Shown here: positions 23,884-35,615 of the stretch, piece after piece
How positions within the stretch are numbered: the stretch's first letter is position 1
Layout: every line of letters starts with the position of its first letter
DNA from: Sphaerotilus uruguayifluvii
GTDB lineage: Bacteria > Pseudomonadota > Gammaproteobacteria > Burkholderiales > Burkholderiaceae_C
Direction of reading: 5' to 3'
DNA: 64,000 nucleotides
Assembly: GCF_013294065.1 (NCBI RefSeq)
Contig: NZ_JABSNM010000003.1
Span: 33,252-97,251 of the forward strand
The notes under the pieces: model-generated
The model's input: only the letters and a program-made list of their open reading frames with translations
The model's database searches: none
What the model was told of the DNA's origin: nothing
Translations under genes and position numbers: made by a program

Positions 23884-25325
23884 GACGTTCTCCTTGCGGC
23901 ATGGCGCTCCAGCGCGGTGGGCGCCATCGTCGCGCCGGGCGCGCAGGCGCGCGACAGATCCTCGGGCGGCGCGTCCGCCGCGACGCCCCAGTCCAGCGGC
24001 CGGTCCTGCACATAGCGCTTGCCGAGCTGCCAGGCGATCTCGGCGCGCGCCAGCTCGGCGCCGAGGTAGAAGGCGTGCGCCGCATCGCCCGGCGCGTCGC
24101 CCAGACCCAGGCGCGGCCACAGCGACATCGCGTCCTGCGCGTGGCGCAGACCGTCGCGGTTGTAGACGTGCAGCCCGTCGGCGGCGACCTGGATGCGGAA
24201 GTTCGGGTCGCGCACCTGCGCGGCGGTCGCGGCGATCTCCTGCGGGCTGTCGGGCCAGGGCCGGCGCTCGTGCACCGTCGCCAGCCCGCCGCCGAGGTCC
24301 TTGGGCAGCGTGCGCAGCGTCGCGGCGGCGTGCATCAGCCGGCGCGCCGCGTCGGCCTCGCGCAGCGCGCGGCGGGCGTGCGGGCTGACCTGCGTCGTCA
24401 GGATCGCGCGGATGTCGAGCTCGGCGCACAGGCCGAGCAGCACCGCATGGATGCCGCTGGTGTCGGCCTCGGTCAGCTCGGTCAGGTTGCCGGTGCCCAT
24501 CAGCATCGGCGCGTCGGGAAAGCGCTCGCGCAGCCGGTGGTAGCGCACGATCGAGCGCGCCAGCCCGAAGGGAATCGGGTCGAGGATCGGATCGGCGAGA
24601 AAGGCGCGGCCGCGCGCCTGCAGCCGCTCGACCGAGGCCCACAGCCCCGCCTCGTCGTCCGGCGTCGCGCCGACCAGCACCGGCGTGGCGGCGACCTCGT
24701 CGGCGATCCACAGCAGCTCGGGCGTCAGGCTGAGCAGGTAGTCGGCGCCGGCCCGGCCGCCGCGCAGCAGTTCGTCCGGCTGCTGCGAGTCGACGCTGAC
24801 CTTCAGGCTCAGGCCATGAAGCGCCTGCACCGCGTCTTCCAGGTGGGGAAACGGCGTGCCGGGCAGGCCGCCGAGGTCGATGACGTCGGCACCTTCGCCG
24901 GCCAGCGCCAGCGCCCGCGCGACCAGCGCCTCGAGCGTCAGCCGCGGCGCGTCGGTGATCTCGGCGAAGATCGCCACCCGGTGCTCGTGCAGCGGCACCG
25001 GGCGCGCGGCGCGGCGGAAGAAGGCCGGCAGGTCCTTGAGCTCCTCCGGCCCGCGCTGCACCGGCCGGCCCAGCGCCTGCGCCAGCGCCTCGAGGTCGCC
25101 GCGGCAGCGCCCGGGCACGATCACCCGGTCGATGCCCGCCAGCCGCTCGCGCGGCAGCCGGCGCGCGATCATCTCGGCGGTCATCAGCGCGGCGACCTGC
25201 AGGCCCGGCTCGTGCACCGTCCAGTCGAAGGGCCGCGCGGGATCGCTCGGGTCGGCCAGCTCGCCCAGCACCCGCTCGAGCGCGGGCAAGGCCAGCCGCC
25301 CGGTCAGGAAGAGCAGGTGGTCCAT
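23880..25325 (-). CDS. DUF6513 / dihydropteroate synthase-related protein
   Basis: A 481-residue protein. The N-terminal domain (about 1-130) is specific to methylotroph clusters (LLFLTGRLALPALERVLGEL, EMIARRLPRERLAGIDRVIVPGRCRGD). A pterin-binding TIM barrel like dihydropteroate synthase follows (IFAEITDAPRLTLEALVARALALAGEGADVIDLGG, LKVSVDSQQPDELLRGG, PMLMGTGNLTELTEAD). The C-terminal part includes FYLGAELARAEIAWQLGKRYVQDRPLDWG. It probably joins or processes a pterin intermediate of H4MPT. Its 3' end overlaps DUF447; its start lies inside the flavoprotein gene end (22-bp overlap). Confidence 0.83.
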   Translation of the reverse strand: MDHLLFLTGRLALPALERVLGELADPSDPARPFDWTVHEPGLQVAALMTAEMIARRLPRERLAGIDRVIVPGRCRGDLEALAQALGRPVQRGPEELKDLPAFFRRAARPVPLHEHRVAIFAEITDAPRLTLEALVARALALAGEGADVIDLGGLPGTPFPHLEDAVQALHGLSLKVSVDSQQPDELLRGGRAGADYLLSLTPELLWIADEVAATPVLVGATPDDEAGLWASVERLQARGRAFLADPILDPIPFGLARSIVRYHRLRERFPDAPMLMGTGNLTELTEADTSGIHAVLLGLCAELDIRAILTTQVSPHARRALREADAARRLMHAAATLRTLPKDLGGGLATVHERRPWPDSPQEIAATAAQVRDPNFRIQVAADGLHVYNRDGLRHAQDAMSLWPRLGLGDAPGDAAHAFYLGAELARAEIAWQLGKRYVQDRPLDWGVAADAPPEDLSRACAPGATMAPTALERHAARRTS

Positions 25326-25886
25326 GCCAGCTCCAGCGTGTGCAGACGGTGCTCGAGCGCCCGCTCCAGCTCGGCGGGCGAGGCGACGACGCGGGTGAAC
25401 TCGAGGCCGCGCAGCCGCTCGACATGGTCCAGCTCGACGCGGCGCGGCCGCAGCGTGACCCAGTCGTGCGGCGCGCGGGTCACGACCACCGGCTCGGTGT
25501 CGCAGGCGAAGACCAGCGTCTCGATGCCGAGCTTGCCGGCCTGCGCGTGCAGATTGGTCGGCAGCGTGTCGCTCAGGCCCAGCGCGCACTTGGCCACCGT
25601 GTTGCTGGTCGCCGGCGCGATGACGACGGTGTGGTAGACGCCGGTGTAGAGCCGCCCGACCGGCACGCTGCTGGCGGTCTTGTCGCGGAAGACCCGGAAG
25701 CGCTCGCGCAGCGAGGCCAGCGTGATGCCGTAGATCGCCAGCACCTCCTCGCCGGCGGCCGACAGCATCAGGTCCACCCCCGGCAGGCGCGCCGCCAGCG
25801 CCAGCGCCTCGTGCAGCCCGTGGCCCGAGCCGGTCACGCACCAGGCGAAGCGCGAGCCCGGCGCGCCGCCCGCGTCGTCGTCCGGC

Positions 25887-27980
<2,094 letters not shown>

Positions 27981-28138
27981 GGTGGGACTCCGAGCCTGTG
28001 GTGCTTGCTGTTGTCGTGATCGCGCCGCAGGGCCGGCCGGCCCCGGGTCTTGCCCGCTCTTTTGATGATGAACGGGAAAAAATCCCGCGTCGCCGGGGAA
28101 AGCCCCGATGGCCGGCGAAACGGCCGCCCGCGCGGACC

Positions 28139-28154
28139 GGGCACGCCTCCTGCA
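28139..28154 (+). promoter_or_regulatory. Candidate sigma-54 promoter for folB
   Basis: GGGCACGCCTCCTGCA matches the consensus TGGCACG-N4-TTGCW at 10 of 12 specified bases. The essential GG and GC are correctly spaced by 10 bases. It points to folB, whose ATG is 54 bp downstream, and lies in the 228-bp gap shared with the divergent sigma-54 activator gene. No other feature is seen in that gap. Confidence 0.55.
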
Positions 28155-28208
28155 GGTACCGGGCGGTCATTTCCCGACGATTGCCCCACCGAACGAGGAC
28201 CGCCCGCG

Positions 28209-28706
28209 ATGAGCCCGATGCCCACGCCCCTGCCGCTGAGCCCTGCCCTGCCGCCCGCCGCCGCGGCCGCCGACGAGCCGGCCGCGCTCGACCTGATCCT
28301 GATCGAGGGCTGGCAGGGCCAGACCGTCATCGGCATCCACGACGACGAGCTGCACCGGCCGCAGCCGCTGGTGATCGACCTGCATGCCGGCCAGCCGCGC
28401 GCGCGCGCCTGCAGCACCGACCGCATCGGCGACACCATCGACTACGGCGCGGTCTGCGCCCGGCTCGACGCGCTGATGCTCGACCACGGCGTGCAGCTGC
28501 TCGAGGCGCTGGCCGAACGCATCGCGCGCCTGCTGCTCGACGACTTCGGCGCGAGCTGGGTGCGGGTGCGCATCGTCAAGCCGCGCAAGTTCGCGCATGT
28601 CGCCTCGGTGGGCGTGCAGATCGAGCGCCGCGCCGCGAGCCCGGCCCCGCGCCCCGGCGCGCAGGTGCTGGGCTGGATCGGCTCGGGCCTGGTGCCGCAG
28701 TCCTGA
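28209..28706 (+). CDS. folB: Dihydroneopterin aldolase
   Basis: A 165-residue protein. After a 30-residue Pro/Ala-rich leader the FolB fold is clear: DLILIEGWQGQTVIGIHDDELHRPQPLVIDLHAG, IGDTIDYGAVCARLDALM, LLEALAERIARLLLDDFG and VRIVKPRKFAHVASVGVQIER. The enzyme cleaves the dihydroneopterin side chain; in this cluster it more likely serves H4MPT than folate synthesis. A later Met near residue 20 could also start translation. It converges with fae across a strong hairpin. Confidence 0.9.
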   Translation: MSPMPTPLPLSPALPPAAAAADEPAALDLILIEGWQGQTVIGIHDDELHRPQPLVIDLHAGQPRARACSTDRIGDTIDYGAVCARLDALMLDHGVQLLEALAERIARLLLDDFGASWVRVRIVKPRKFAHVASVGVQIERRAASPAPRPGAQVLGWIGSGLVPQS

Positions 28707-28734
28707 GCCGCCGTCCTGCGCCGCGACGCACGCA

Positions 28735-28762
28735 GGCCCGGCCCCCTTGCAGGGGCCGGGCC
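28735..28762. terminator. GC-rich hairpin between convergent folB and fae
   Basis: GGCCCGGCCCC (28735-28745) pairs perfectly with GGGGCCGGGCC (28752-28762) around a 6-base loop. No T-run follows on either strand, but the position between two convergent stops fits a bidirectional terminator. Confidence 0.65.
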
Positions 28763-28779
28763 CGGTCGCAGCGTGCGCG

Positions 28780-29292
28780 TCAGGCGTGCGCGGCGAAGGG
28801 GTGCGTCGCCTCGGCCTTGCGCGAGACCACCTCGTCGGCGGTCGGCAGACCGGCCACCGCACGCTCGAGCGCCTCCTTCGTGGCGGCGTAGTTGTAGTCC
28901 TGGATCTTGGCGTCGTCGGCGGCCAGCCAGTGGATGAAGACGCCCACCGAGATGAACAGGTCGTCGGCCTCGGCGGCCGGAATGACGCCGGACTCGACGC
29001 AGTCGGCCACCGCCATCGCCACGCCGCGCTGCGCCGGGCCGAACATCTGCACCGCCTGCTTGGCGCCCTTGATCGTGACCTTGTTGAACATCACGGTGGC
29101 CGGCTTGGCCATCAGGTTCGGGGCCACCACCGCCAGCAGCGAGGTGAAGCCGTCCTTGTTGTTGGTCAGCGCATTGGCGAAGGCGGTCTCGGCGGCGCTG
29201 CCACGCGGGCCGATGATGAGGTCGATGTGCGCGACCTCATTGCCATCGCCGACGAGCGACTCGCCCACCATCATGCGATCGATCTTTGCCAT
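28780..29292 (-). CDS. fae: Formaldehyde-activating enzyme
   Basis: A 170-residue canonical Fae with the catalytic histidine in [11 protein letters not shown], then [58 protein letters not shown] and [28 protein letters not shown]. It condenses formaldehyde with H4MPT to methylene-H4MPT in the cytoplasm. A ribosome site (AGGAGA in the leader) precedes the start. It is the last gene of the operon beginning at 35456 and is separated from the CitG-like gene by 73 bp, enough for its own promoter, as expected for a highly expressed protein. Confidence 0.97.
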   Translation of the reverse strand: MAKIDRMMVGESLVGDGNEVAHIDLIIGPRGSAAETAFANALTNNKDGFTSLLAVVAPNLMAKPATVMFNKVTIKGAKQAVQMFGPAQRGVAMAVADCVESGVIPAAEADDLFISVGVFIHWLAADDAKIQDYNYAATKEALERAVAGLPTADEVVSRKAEATHPFAAHA

Positions 29293-29365
29293 GTCGTGTG
29301 TCTCCTGGTGTGAAGGAATGTGCGAAGGGATGAAAGAGAGATCCGGGGGGATCGGGGGAGAAGAA

Positions 29366-30276
<911 letters not shown>

Positions 30277-30280
<4 letters not shown>

Positions 30281-31224
30281 GCGCAGCGCACCGGCGCGAG
30301 GCCGGCAGACCGGCCGCCGATGCGGCGGTCGATCAGGTCGTCGACCAGCGCCTGCGCGATCGGAAACGGCGTGACGCGCTGCAGCCCGCGCCAGGCGGCC
30401 ACGCCGTTGACCTCCAGCACCCAGGGCCGGCCGTCGGGGCCGGGCATCAGGTCGACGCCGGCGTAGTCGGTCTGCAGCGCCGCGGCCGCGGCCTCGGCGG
30501 TGGCGGCCAGCGCCGGCTCCAGCGCGGCGGGCTCGCAGCGCGCGCCCTGCGCGACGTTGTGCACCCAGTGCGCGCTCACGCGCCGCATCGCCGCGATCGC
30601 GCGGCCGCCGACGACCAGCACCCGCCAGTCGAAGCCTTCCGCCTGCGCGTCGTCCGGGGGCGAGGACGGCAGGAAGCGCTGCAGATAGGCCAGCCCGCCC
30701 GAGCGCGACAGCGGCGGCAGCGCCACCGGCTCGCCCTCGACCCGGCCGACCCGCGCCAGGCCCTTGCCCTGCGAGCCGAACAGCGGCTTCATCACCAGCG
30801 CACGGCCGGCGGCCTCCTCGCGCATCAGCAGCCGGCGCGCACGCGCCTCGGACTCGGTCGCCCAGGTCGGCGGCGTCGGCACGCCGGCGGCGTGCAGCAG
30901 CAGGCTGGTCATCGACTTGTCGACGCAGCGCTCGATCGCGCGCGGGCCGTTGTAGACCGGCACGCCCAGCCCCTCCAGCGCATGCAGCACGCCCAGGCGC
31001 TTGGTCACCTGCTCGAAGCTGCCGCCGGCCACGCCGCGCACGATCGCCGCATCCGGCAGGCCCCGCCCGAAGCCCGGGATCAGCAGCCCGCTGCCCGGCG
31101 CCGAGGTGTCGATGTCGCAGTCGGCCAGGTCGACGCAGCGCCCGCTGGCGCCGCGCGCGCGCAGCGCCTGCTGCAGCTGCCGGGTATGCCAGCCGGTCTC
31201 GTCGGTCAGGATCGCCACCCGCAT
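30277..31224 (-). CDS. RimK/MptN-like ATP-grasp ligase
   Basis: A 315-residue ATP-grasp enzyme: MRVAILTDETGWHTRQL, GVPVYNGPRAIERCVDKSMTSLLLHAAGVPTPPTW, VMKPLFGSQGKGLARV (ATP loop), DWRVLVVGGRAIAAMRRVS, NVAQGARCEP and YAGVDLMPGPDGRPWVLEVNGV (metal ligands). It is close to MptN, which adds glutamate to tetrahydrosarcinapterin-type cofactors, and to RimK. In this cluster it probably adds amino acids to H4MPT. Confidence 0.83.
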
Positions 31225-31227
31225 GGC

Positions 31228-32256
31228 TCAGCCTCCCCAGGCGGCGTGCAGCAGGTCCATGCGCAGCGCGCCGGCGTGAAAGGTGCGCCCGCTGGCCGGA
31301 TGCGAGACCCAGACCTCGGCCGGCGCGAACAGCGCCGGATCGATGCGGTAGAAGTCGAAGTCGGCGGCGCGGAAGATCTCGGCGAAGGGCCGACCGAAGT
31401 CGCGCGAGCCGGCCGAGGGCAGCGCCCGCGCCAGCGCCTCGGCCGCCTCGACAGCGCCGCCCACCACCAGCCGCACCTGGCCGCCGTAGAGAATGGCATC
31501 GTTGGTGCGCCCCATCGCCTCGATCGCATCGCCCGCCGGCGCCGGCAGCGGCGCGCAGGCCGAACCCTCCAGCACGTCGGCCAGCGGGAACTTCAGCTCG
31601 TGCGCGCGGTGCAGCCCCACCTCCAGCACGCGCGCGACCACCTGCGCGGTGCCGGCGCGGCTGGCGGTCGGCGTGAGGATCAGCGTGAGCTCCGGCCCCT
31701 CCAGGCCGCAGTCGCGCAGCAGCCGCCGCACGACCACCTCGGGCGGGCGGCGGTCGACCTCCAGCACCAGCACGCCGCCGCGCGAGCGGTCCTCGTCGCG
31801 CCAGCCCAGCTCGGCGTACAGCGCCTCCTTCGCCGCCAGCGCGCGCGCCGGGCCCGAGCCGAGCGAGAAGAAGCGCCTGCCGCCGGTCTCCTCCTTGCTC
31901 GCCGCCAGGCTCCAGCCGGCGTACTGGCTGCCCAGGCAGGCGACCACCGGCTGCGCGCTGTCGACCTGCAGCCACGCCGGCCAGCCTTCCCGCGGCAGCG
32001 CCTGCAGCCCCACCCGCCCAAGGCCGCCCAGGCAGATCTGCGCGATCCGCAGGCCGGCCTCGGTGCTGCCGGGCGCGTCGATGCCGGCGTCGATCAGGCG
32101 CACGCCCAGCGGCCCGGCGTCGACCGCCACGCCGAGCAGGTCGGCCTGCTCGACCAGCCGATCGACGCCGGGCGCGGCGCGGCGGTTGATGCAGGTCACG
32201 GCTCGGGGCATGGCGCCGGACCGGGCGCCGGCAATGGAGGCAGGAGGCAGGTTCAT
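31228..32256 (-). CDS. mch: Methenyl-H4MPT cyclohydrolase
   Basis: A 342-residue protein matching Mch throughout: VDAGPLGVRLIDAGIDAPGSTEAGLRIAQICLGGLG, VACLGSQYAGWSLAASKEE, FFSLGSGPARALAAKE, LTLILTPTASRAGTAQVVARVLEVGLHRAHEL and AIEAMGRTNDAILYGGQV. It hydrolyses methenyl-H4MPT to N5-formyl-H4MPT. It lies 3 bp before the RimK-like gene and 10 bp after the ATP-grasp gene. A 20-residue extra N-terminus precedes the usual start region; a later Met (near residue 16) is possible. Confidence 0.95.
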   Translation of the reverse strand: MNLPPASIAGARSGAMPRAVTCINRRAAPGVDRLVEQADLLGVAVDAGPLGVRLIDAGIDAPGSTEAGLRIAQICLGGLGRVGLQALPREGWPAWLQVDSAQPVVACLGSQYAGWSLAASKEETGGRRFFSLGSGPARALAAKEALYAELGWRDEDRSRGGVLVLEVDRRPPEVVVRRLLRDCGLEGPELTLILTPTASRAGTAQVVARVLEVGLHRAHELKFPLADVLEGSACAPLPAPAGDAIEAMGRTNDAILYGGQVRLVVGGAVEAAEALARALPSAGSRDFGRPFAEIFRAADFDFYRIDPALFAPAEVWVSHPASGRTFHAGALRMDLLHAAWGG

Positions 32257-32266
32257 CGCGGACTCG

Positions 32267-33415
32267 TCAGGAAGAAGGGTTCAGGAAAGCCAGCGCCGCA
32301 CGCGCCCGCAGCGCGAGCTGCCGGCGCACGGCCGCCGCACCGGCACCCGCGGCAGGCGCCACGCCGACCGAGCACAGCGGCTCGCCGGCGGCCAGCCGCT
32401 GCGGCGCCGCGGGCAGGTCATGCAGGCCGAGCGCGGCGGCCTGCGCGGCCAGGTGCTCGATCGCCCGCGCATCCAGCGCCAGCGCCGTCGGCGCACGCAC
32501 GATCTCCCAGCCGCCGGGCGCGCCGCCGGCCAGCCGCGCCAGCGCCGCCGCGTCGGGCAGGCGGCCGTCGCGGCAGGCCTCGACATGGGCGCGGATCAGC
32601 CCGCCCTCGCGGCCGTACAGCGCCAGGCTGGCGGGCAGCCGGGCATTGATCTCCAGCACCTGCAGCGCGCCGCCGTCGGTCGGCTGCAGCGCGTCGATGC
32701 TGCACAGGCCGCGCAGGCCGAAGGCGTCGACCAGCCGGTCGGCCAGCGCCTGCAGCGCGGCGCCCTCGGCCGGACGCAGCGGCAGCGGCCCGATCAGCCC
32801 GCCGAAGCGCCAGCGCCACGGCGGCGCCGGATGCACCCGCTGGCGGTTCAGCCCGAGCAGCGCGGCGCGCCGGCCGTCGCCGATCAGCGTCAGCGACACC
32901 GGCCGGGCCGCGTCGACGCGGCGCTGCCAGAAGCCGCCCGGCGTCGCGCCGCCGGCCTCGGGCGCGTCGGCCGGCAGCACCTGCTCGCCGCCGCAGCCGT
33001 GCAGGTCCTTGCGCAGCCACAGCCGCGCCGACGACGGCGGCGGCGCGCTCAGCCGCACCGGCGGATGCGGCACGCCGAGCACGCCCAGCGTCAGGAAGAA
33101 GATTTCCGGATCGCGCAGCCGCGCCACATCGTCCGGCGCGGTGCCGAGCAGGCGCACGCCCGGCCGGCGCAGCCGCTCGAGCTGGGCCGGCGCCTCGAAG
33201 CCCGCGCCGACCAGCAGCGGCCGGTCCGCGCCGGGCAGCGCCTCGGCCGGGTCCGGCGCCAGCGCCTGCCAGCCGGCGCCCGCCGCGGCACGGGTGTCCA
33301 GATCGCCGAAGCGGTCGATCGCCAGCACCTCGAAGCCGTCGCGCCGCGCCGCCTCGGTCGCGGCGCGCACCGACACGCCGGCGATGCGCAGCCGCCGACC
33401 CGGGTCCGCCGTCAT
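32267..33415 (-). CDS. ATP-grasp protein of the C1 cluster
   Basis: A 382-residue protein conserved in methylotroph H4MPT clusters: an N-terminal Rossmann-like part (RIAGVSVRAATEAARRDGFEVLAIDRFGDLDTR), an ATP-grasp region with LWLRKDLHGCGGEQVLP and WQRRVDAARPVSLTLIGDGRRAALLGLNRQ, and LRGLCSIDALQPTDGGALQVLEINARLPASLALY with Glu/Asn metal ligands. The substrate is unknown; a cofactor ligase is likely. It overlaps mtdB by 4 bp at its start. Confidence 0.8.
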   Translation of the reverse strand: MTADPGRRLRIAGVSVRAATEAARRDGFEVLAIDRFGDLDTRAAAGAGWQALAPDPAEALPGADRPLLVGAGFEAPAQLERLRRPGVRLLGTAPDDVARLRDPEIFFLTLGVLGVPHPPVRLSAPPPSSARLWLRKDLHGCGGEQVLPADAPEAGGATPGGFWQRRVDAARPVSLTLIGDGRRAALLGLNRQRVHPAPPWRWRFGGLIGPLPLRPAEGAALQALADRLVDAFGLRGLCSIDALQPTDGGALQVLEINARLPASLALYGREGGLIRAHVEACRDGRLPDAAALARLAGGAPGGWEIVRAPTALALDARAIEHLAAQAAALGLHDLPAAPQRLAAGEPLCSVGVAPAAGAGAAAVRRQLALRARAALAFLNPSS

Positions 33416-34329
33416 GCGCCGGCGCGCTGGCGCAGATGCTCTCGCGCGACCGCGAAGGCCTCGGCAAAGCCCAGCACCTCGGGCGTGGCGGCCTCGTGCA
33501 GACGCCGCAGCAGCTGCTGCTGGGTCTGGTACTTGACGTTGCCGATGGCCAGCGCACCGATGCCCACCGCGCCGTCCCGGCCGGCGATCGGCACGGCGTC
33601 GTCCATCACGCCGATGCCGGCGATGCCCGAGGGCGGCACCGCGTTGACGTCGGCCGCCACCTTCAGCGCACGCGCCTGCGCCAGCGCCTCGGCGTCGACC
33701 ACCTGCACGCCCGCGGCCGCGCAGGCCAGCACCACGTCGGCCTCGGCGATCGAGCGCAGCACCGCCTCGCGGTCGCCGCCGCTGACGCCCTCGAGCGCGA
33801 CGCCGAAGCGCGCGCCGGTCTGCTGCGCCGCCTCGCCGGCCGCGTCGATGCCGTTGCGGCTCGACAGCGCGACCTGCGCGCCGGCCTGCGCCGCGATCAC
33901 GCCGGCGATGCGGCCGACCGGCCCGGTGCCGCCGAGCACGACCACGCGCCGGCCCGCCAGCCCGCCGGCCGACCCGCCGCGCAGCAGCGCCGCCTCGACG
34001 CAGGCCACCATCGCCGCGGCCGTCGTGTAGGCGCCGCTCGGATCGGCCATCAGCCCGACGCGGAAGGGCGGCACCATCGCCGCCTTCGCGCGGTCGAGCA
34101 TGTCGGCCGCCAGCAGCGCGTCGCGCCCGCCGATGAAGATGCCGGTGCGCGCCAGGCCCTTGGGGCTGCGCGAGAAGATGGTGTCCTGCGTCAGCCCGGT
34201 CACCGCCGCCAGCGTGACGCCGCAGCACGGCGCCAGCACCTGGTAGCCGGCGTCGGCGGCCATGTTGATGTCGAAGGGGCTCATCTGCGAGCCGGGGGTG
34301 AACATGTGGAGGATGTAGGGATGTTCCAT
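33412..34329 (-). CDS. mtdB: NAD(P)-dependent methylene-H4MPT dehydrogenase
   Basis: A 305-residue MtdB: YILHMFTPGSQMSPFDINMAADAGYQVLAPC at the N-terminus, IFSRSPKGLARTGIFIGGRD, then a Rossmann domain (VVVLGGTGPVGRIAGVIAAQAGAQVALSSR), ADVNAVPPSGIAGIGVMDD and AIGNVKYQTQQQLLRRL. It oxidises methylene-H4MPT to methenyl-H4MPT. Its start lies 49 bp inside the beta-RFAP synthase gene, an unusually long overlap that suggests tight coupling or that the upstream gene has a C-terminal extension. Confidence 0.95.
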   Translation of the reverse strand: MEHPYILHMFTPGSQMSPFDINMAADAGYQVLAPCCGVTLAAVTGLTQDTIFSRSPKGLARTGIFIGGRDALLAADMLDRAKAAMVPPFRVGLMADPSGAYTTAAAMVACVEAALLRGGSAGGLAGRRVVVLGGTGPVGRIAGVIAAQAGAQVALSSRNGIDAAGEAAQQTGARFGVALEGVSGGDREAVLRSIAEADVVLACAAAGVQVVDAEALAQARALKVAADVNAVPPSGIAGIGVMDDAVPIAGRDGAVGIGALAIGNVKYQTQQQLLRRLHEAATPEVLGFAEAFAVAREHLRQRAGA

Positions 34330-35456
34330 CGCGGGACCTGGACAGGAGGGTTGGACGACATCGGCCACGCCGGCAGGCCGCGCTCGAGCACGGCCACGCG
34401 TGCCCCGTGCGCGCCGGGCGCGACGATCTGGAACTGCAGGCCCGGCGCGAGCAGGCCGGCGCGGCGGGCGGCCTCGGCCAGCGTGCGGGCGCGCTCGGCC
34501 GACGGCAGCAGCGCGAAGGCGGTCGGTCCCCAGGAGCTCTGGCCGATGCCGGCGCCGGTCTGCCCCGGGCCCAGGCCGGGCGCGGGCTGCGCCGCCGCCT
34601 CGGCCAGCCAGCGCATCAGCCGGCCGATCGCCGGGCGCGCGAAGGGCTCGCCGTCCTGGGCCGGCGCGAAGTGTTCGCCCAGCACCGTCTGCACCGCGCT
34701 GACGCCGGCGGCGAAGCTCGAGAAGCCCGCGCCACCGGCGCCGGGCAGGATGCGCATCAGCGTCTCGTGGCAGATGCAGGCGGCCGCCTCGCGCGGCAGC
34801 GGCGGCAGGCCGGCCAGCGCGGCGCGCTCGGCCGCGCCCGACAGGCCGCGCCCGCCCGGCTCGGTCACCAGCAGCACCCGCCAGGCCGGCGGCAGCGCCA
34901 GGCGCGCCAGCAGCGGCGCGGGCCGGCCATCGGGCAGCGGCCCGCCGTCGAGCAGCAGCCCGCCCTGGTCGAAGCCGGCGATGCCGATGCCCGAGCGCAG
35001 CCCGCGCCCGAGCCACTGCGCGAGCTGCGCGCTCGGCAGATCGAGCCGGTGCCAGCGCAGGAAGGCGCGGCCGACCGCCAGCGCCAGCTGCGTGCCCGAG
35101 CCGAAGCCGGCATGCGGCGGCAGCACCTCGTGCAGCCGCAGCCGCAGCGCCGCCGAGCGGCCGGTGCGCCGCTCCAGCAAGGCCAGATGCGCGGCCGCGC
35201 GCTCGGCCTCCTCCGGCGGCACGCCGGGCGCGGCCTCGACCCGGGTCACCCCGTCGGCCGCCGCCGCCAGCGTCAGCCGGGTGCACGGCGCGTCGATCGT
35301 CAGCCCGAGACTGCCGAACGGCCGCCCGAGCGAGCCCGCCGGATCGAGAAAGCCCAGATGCAGCCGCGCCGGCGCCTCGACATGCACCTGCCGCGGCGCC
35401 GCCTCGACAGGCCCCTCGCCGTCGTCACCCTGGAGAAAGCCGGGAATCGCGTTCAT
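34281..35456 (-). CDS. Beta-ribofuranosylaminobenzene 5'-phosphate synthase
   Basis: A 391-residue GHMP-kinase-fold protein of the beta-RFAP synthase (MptG) family: VEAPARLHLGFLDPAGSLGRPFGSLGLTID, LPPHAGFGSGTQLALAVGRAFLRW (GHMP loop), RSGIGIAGFDQGGLLLDGG and GAGIGQSSWGPTAFALLPS. It makes the aryl-ribose part of H4MPT from p-hydroxybenzoate or p-aminobenzoate and PRPP. It is the first gene of the operon running to fae. About 16 C-terminal residues are read in the mtdB overlap and do not look family-like. Confidence 0.92.
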   Translation of the reverse strand: MNAIPGFLQGDDGEGPVEAAPRQVHVEAPARLHLGFLDPAGSLGRPFGSLGLTIDAPCTRLTLAAAADGVTRVEAAPGVPPEEAERAAAHLALLERRTGRSAALRLRLHEVLPPHAGFGSGTQLALAVGRAFLRWHRLDLPSAQLAQWLGRGLRSGIGIAGFDQGGLLLDGGPLPDGRPAPLLARLALPPAWRVLLVTEPGGRGLSGAAERAALAGLPPLPREAAACICHETLMRILPGAGGAGFSSFAAGVSAVQTVLGEHFAPAQDGEPFARPAIGRLMRWLAEAAAQPAPGLGPGQTGAGIGQSSWGPTAFALLPSAERARTLAEAARRAGLLAPGLQFQIVAPGAHGARVAVLERGLPAWPMSSNPPVQVPRWNIPTSSTCSPPARR

Positions 35457-35486
35457 GCCGCCTGCTGCTGCAAGCGACGTTCCATG

Positions 35487-35500
35487 ACGGGTTAACCCGT
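35487..35500. promoter_or_regulatory. 14-bp perfect palindrome, candidate operator
   Basis: ACGGGTTAACCCGT is a perfect 14-bp dyad 30 bp upstream of the beta-RFAP synthase start, in the 159-bp divergent gap before the flavin reductase gene. The AT core in very GC-rich DNA and the closeness to the first gene of the H4MPT operon suggest a repressor or activator site. No regulator of matching specificity can be named. Confidence 0.5.
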
Positions 35501-35615
35501 GGACTCAGGGGGAACGGCCCGACCGGGACCGCGGCACGGCGGGCGGGGTGTTCCGGGCAAGGGACAGAGTGTTTCCGTGTCCGGCACAGGCGCCTGCACG
35601 CTCACAATCCGGTCC

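Noticed and set aside
28780..29292. Fae and its paralog at 8576-9148 as a recent duplication
   Set aside because: The proteins differ widely in sequence and at the active site, so the split is ancient and not a local duplication.
35583..35597. GGCACAGGCGCCTGC as a sigma-54 promoter before the flavin reductase
   Set aside because: The GG and GC elements are 11 bases apart instead of 10, so the spacing is wrong.
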